Shown here one piece after another: positions 8,434 to 10,389 of a stretch of DNA of 10,389 bases (position 1 is the first letter of the stretch; every line of letters starts with the position of its first letter). Both the position numbers and the translations under genes were made by a program. Under the pieces are notes generated by a model, which saw only the letters and a program-made list of their open reading frames with translations, made no database searches and was not told where the DNA came from. Origin of the DNA: Conidiobolus incongruus B7586 (Eukaryota; Entomophthoromycota; Entomophthoromycetes; Entomophthorales; Conidiobolaceae); contig JNEM01010071.1 of NCBI GenBank assembly GCA_000697335.1, positions 1 through 10,389 of the forward strand, in the 5' to 3' direction.

Positions 8434-8880
8434 CTATGAATATTAATTTAAATTTTCTTATCAATTTATATTATCAAATAATTATTGAAGCTTTTAGAAT
8501 ATAATTTATTGGTTAAAAAATGATCCGATATTAAATTTCAAAACAATGGATATTATTAATAATTTATTCTGAGGCTATTTACTATATTATGTATTTTTTT
8601 TTCAACAAATATATATTAAACCCCCTCTTTTTTTAAAATATTGGTTTAACATATTATATGAATCTTAAATTATTTTTAAAAATTATCAAATAGTTTTTTC
8701 AATTTAATTCAATATCTGAGTTAAATTTAATTGGCTATAATATCTCGAAATTTAACTAATATATAATTGTATATTAAAAAATGATCTCAACCGTCTAATC
8801 AAATCATATAAATAAATTCGAATTTATGAAAATAATGAGTAAATCTAGATAATGTTAATATAGTTCTTTAAATTTATATC

Positions 8881-9051
8881 ACCACCACAGATTTTTGGGA
8901 CTAAAAAAAGAAATCAAAAAGCACTAGCCAATAGGAATCGCTAAATTTCAATATAAAATATCAGTATGGACAAAATTCCAATGCCTGCTGAATAGTCATT
9001 TGCTTAACCTCAAAATCATAACATGCTACATAAAAAATTTATGGTGGTGGT
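8881..9051. repeat. Inverted ACCACCAC / GTGGTGGT pair bounding about 170 bp
   Basis: ACCACCAC (8881-8888) and its exact complement GTGGTGGT (9044-9051) flank a segment with more G and C than its surroundings. Such words are rare in this AT-rich background. The arrangement could be a short non-autonomous DNA transposon with terminal inverted repeats. I see no target-site duplication and no coding sequence inside, so this is weak. A further 9-bp inverted pair, AAATCAATT (9053-9061) and AATTGATTT (9070-9078), abuts the right end. Confidence 0.3.
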
Positions 9052-9061
9052 CAAATCAATT

Positions 9062-9464
9062 TTTAAATTAATTGATTTTGTTAATTACTAATTAATAATA
9101 AAAAAATATTTGAATAAATAAAAATTTAAATTTAATATAAAATAAAATAATATAAATTAAATTGAATTTTTTTTAATTTAAAGATTTGAAGAATTAATTT
9201 AAAATATATGACATATGTTAATTCATTAAATTAATATAATTAATTTATTTATTGAAGTTAAAAATTTTATATTTTAAAAATTCAATTAATTAATTATAAT
9301 ATAATTAATATATATTATTTGAATGATATTGATAATATAATTAATAAAATGATTAATACATGTAATACAAATATATTGAATAAACTAACTGTTATTAGAA
9401 TTTAAATATAATGTAATTAAATATTTTTAAATTTGATATATTAGAGTTTAGATAATGTTTAAAT
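9062..9464. other. AT-rich DNA without recognisable genes
   Basis: Nearly pure A and T with repeated TTAATTAA-like words and dense stops. I see no gene, RNA or defined repeat family here. Confidence 0.8.
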
Positions 9465-9470
9465 AAGAAG

Positions 9471-10000
9471 TTTGAGGATAGGTATCAATGCCAGCTTTAA
9501 GAATTTCATTTGGTGGTCAATTATATAGACGATTATATGTTCTATAATATTGGTGATCATGGGGACCAATTGGGTCGCAATGGCTAGACAGTTGAGTTCG
9601 ATATACACAACTAATTGTAAATCCGGCAAATTAGAGTGAGTCGGGGCCATGGCGTAAGGTTATACAACATCGAATAAAATAAATCAACAACATTGTAGCT
9701 GAACTGAGTATTATTTACTTATTAAGTATACTAGATAGATTAAATGATAAAAGCACGAAGATAGGTTTAGCAACAAGCTGGAATAAAAATATTTCTGTTA
9801 GAAGTTATGTTGGTAGAAATTATAGTTTTAATTAATCAGATCAAAAATTTGACATTTTTGCTAGAAGTCATCTGTGTATTTAAGGTAAATTTAGGTGTTT
9901 TGGGCGTGTAACTGAATAATGGCGTATGCTTATGAAGGTTCTCAGGACTGATTTTTTGTTCTGGTTTATCCCAAGAAAAATAAGATGCAATAACTTTTAG
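9471..10000 (+). pseudogene. Second decayed multi-repeat Myb/SANT-domain gene
   Basis: The best block is at 9525-9636. DDYMFYNIGDHG (9528-9563) resembles helix 1 and the turn of a Myb repeat. After a frame change GTNWVAMARQLSSIYTTNCK (9562-9621) matches the middle Trp, the I/M-A-x-x-L core and the N-x-C-K of helix 3 with exact family spacing from Trp to Cys. Just upstream DRYQCQL (9477-9497) looks like the third helix of a preceding repeat. Downstream, TEYYLLIKY (9703-9729), preceded by a stop where the first Trp is expected, resembles a helix 1. TSWNKNISVRSYVGRNY (9773-9823 region) resembles helices 2-3 with some residues lost. VTE, stop, WRMLMKVLRTDFLFW (9908-9964) has an 18-residue spacing from the expected first aromatic position to the Trp. 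Many stops and frame changes mark it as a pseudogene. The reverse-strand frame 9459-9650, which does begin with ATG, is probably a shadow. Ends are approximate. Confidence 0.45.
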
Positions 10001-10010
10001 AGGCCAATTT

Positions 10011-10389
10011 ATTAAATATTATCAAAAATTTAAATCAAAAATGACTTTTGGATTATATAGATAAAAAAATTAAATTAATCAAATAATTAAATATAATAAT
10101 ATGGTAATGTTTTCTTATAAACAATAAATTAATGAATATGAAATAATATATCATTTCCAATTATTTTATGAAAATTTTTAGGTAATAATATTAATAAAAT
10201 AATTGTTGATATATTCTTATTTTATATTTTAAATTATTAATTAAATAATAATTTATAATATTAAAAATGAAATATAGCTTAATAGATTTATTATATATAA
10301 GTCAAAATAATAATATATTTTAATTTAATTTTTGATAAGATTTAATTAAATTATATTTACTTTTAAATTAAAATAATTTAATTTTTAAA
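10011..10389. other. AT-rich DNA to the window end, no gene seen
   Basis: The composition returns to almost pure A and T after about 10010, with dense stops in all frames. I see nothing that can be annotated here. Confidence 0.8.

Larger units (their letters stand above)
6710..8870. other. AT-rich DNA without recognisable genes
   Basis: No frame longer than a few dozen codons looks coding. The minus-strand open frame at 8237-8464 starts with TTG and is dominated by Ile, Lys, Tyr and Phe, as expected by chance. A patch at 7100-7165 has more G and T on the plus strand, but I could not match it to a protein family. Two long perfect inverted repeats in this span are listed separately. Confidence 0.7.

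Noticed and set aside
9459-9650. Reverse-strand 63-codon open frame starting with ATG
   Set aside because: The product is mostly Ile, Leu and Val in its second half with no domain, while the plus strand carries a recognisable Myb-like block at the same place.
5821-10000. Retroelement or DNA transposon coding remnants
   Set aside because: I looked for reverse transcriptase, integrase, transposase and long terminal repeat signatures and saw none. The Myb/SANT reading explains the raised-GC patches better.

Overview
The window looks eukaryotic and most likely fungal. The background is extremely AT-rich (for example, bases 1-60 hold only 4 G or C). Against it stands one compact, GC-richer gene with a eukaryotic TATA box, a CCAAT motif, a C/T-rich leader and a downstream AATAAA. 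The only convincing intact gene encodes a homeodomain protein whose homeodomain reads like those of fungi. An early-diverging 'zygomycete-type' lineage with an AT-rich genome (entomophthoralean fungi such as Conidiobolus are one possibility) would fit, but the species assignment is a guess.

Layout. Bases 1-3090 are AT-rich intergenic DNA with low-complexity palindromes and no gene I can support. Bases 3091-3610 are the upstream region of the homeobox gene, with the core promoter at about 3500-3600. Bases 3611-4144 (+ strand) encode a 177-residue homeodomain protein. A second open frame overlaps its end and runs on to 4247; it looks coding and may be an alternative C-terminus reached by splicing, frameshifting or an assembly indel. 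Bases 4248-4650 are a GC-richer 3' flank with a hairpin, an alternating purine/pyrimidine CG palindrome, AATAAA and a nested inverted repeat. Two trinucleotide microsatellites follow.

The right half holds no intact gene, but two stretches of raised GC content (about 5820-6700 and 9465-10010, both + strand) read as fossils of multi-repeat Myb/SANT-domain genes. Several blocks show the Myb spacing of aromatic residues and third-helix patterns such as W..VS..LKSR and TNWVAMARQL...NCKS, broken by stops and frame changes. The reverse-strand open frames there are probably shadows. The remaining DNA (6710-8870, 9060-9460, 10011-10389) is AT-rich with scattered perfect inverted repeats.

The functional content is thus one small DNA-binding regulator gene isolated in AT-rich DNA, flanked on its 3' side by decayed relatives of another DNA-binding family. 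No operon, mobile-element coding region, CRISPR array, tRNA or rRNA was recognised.
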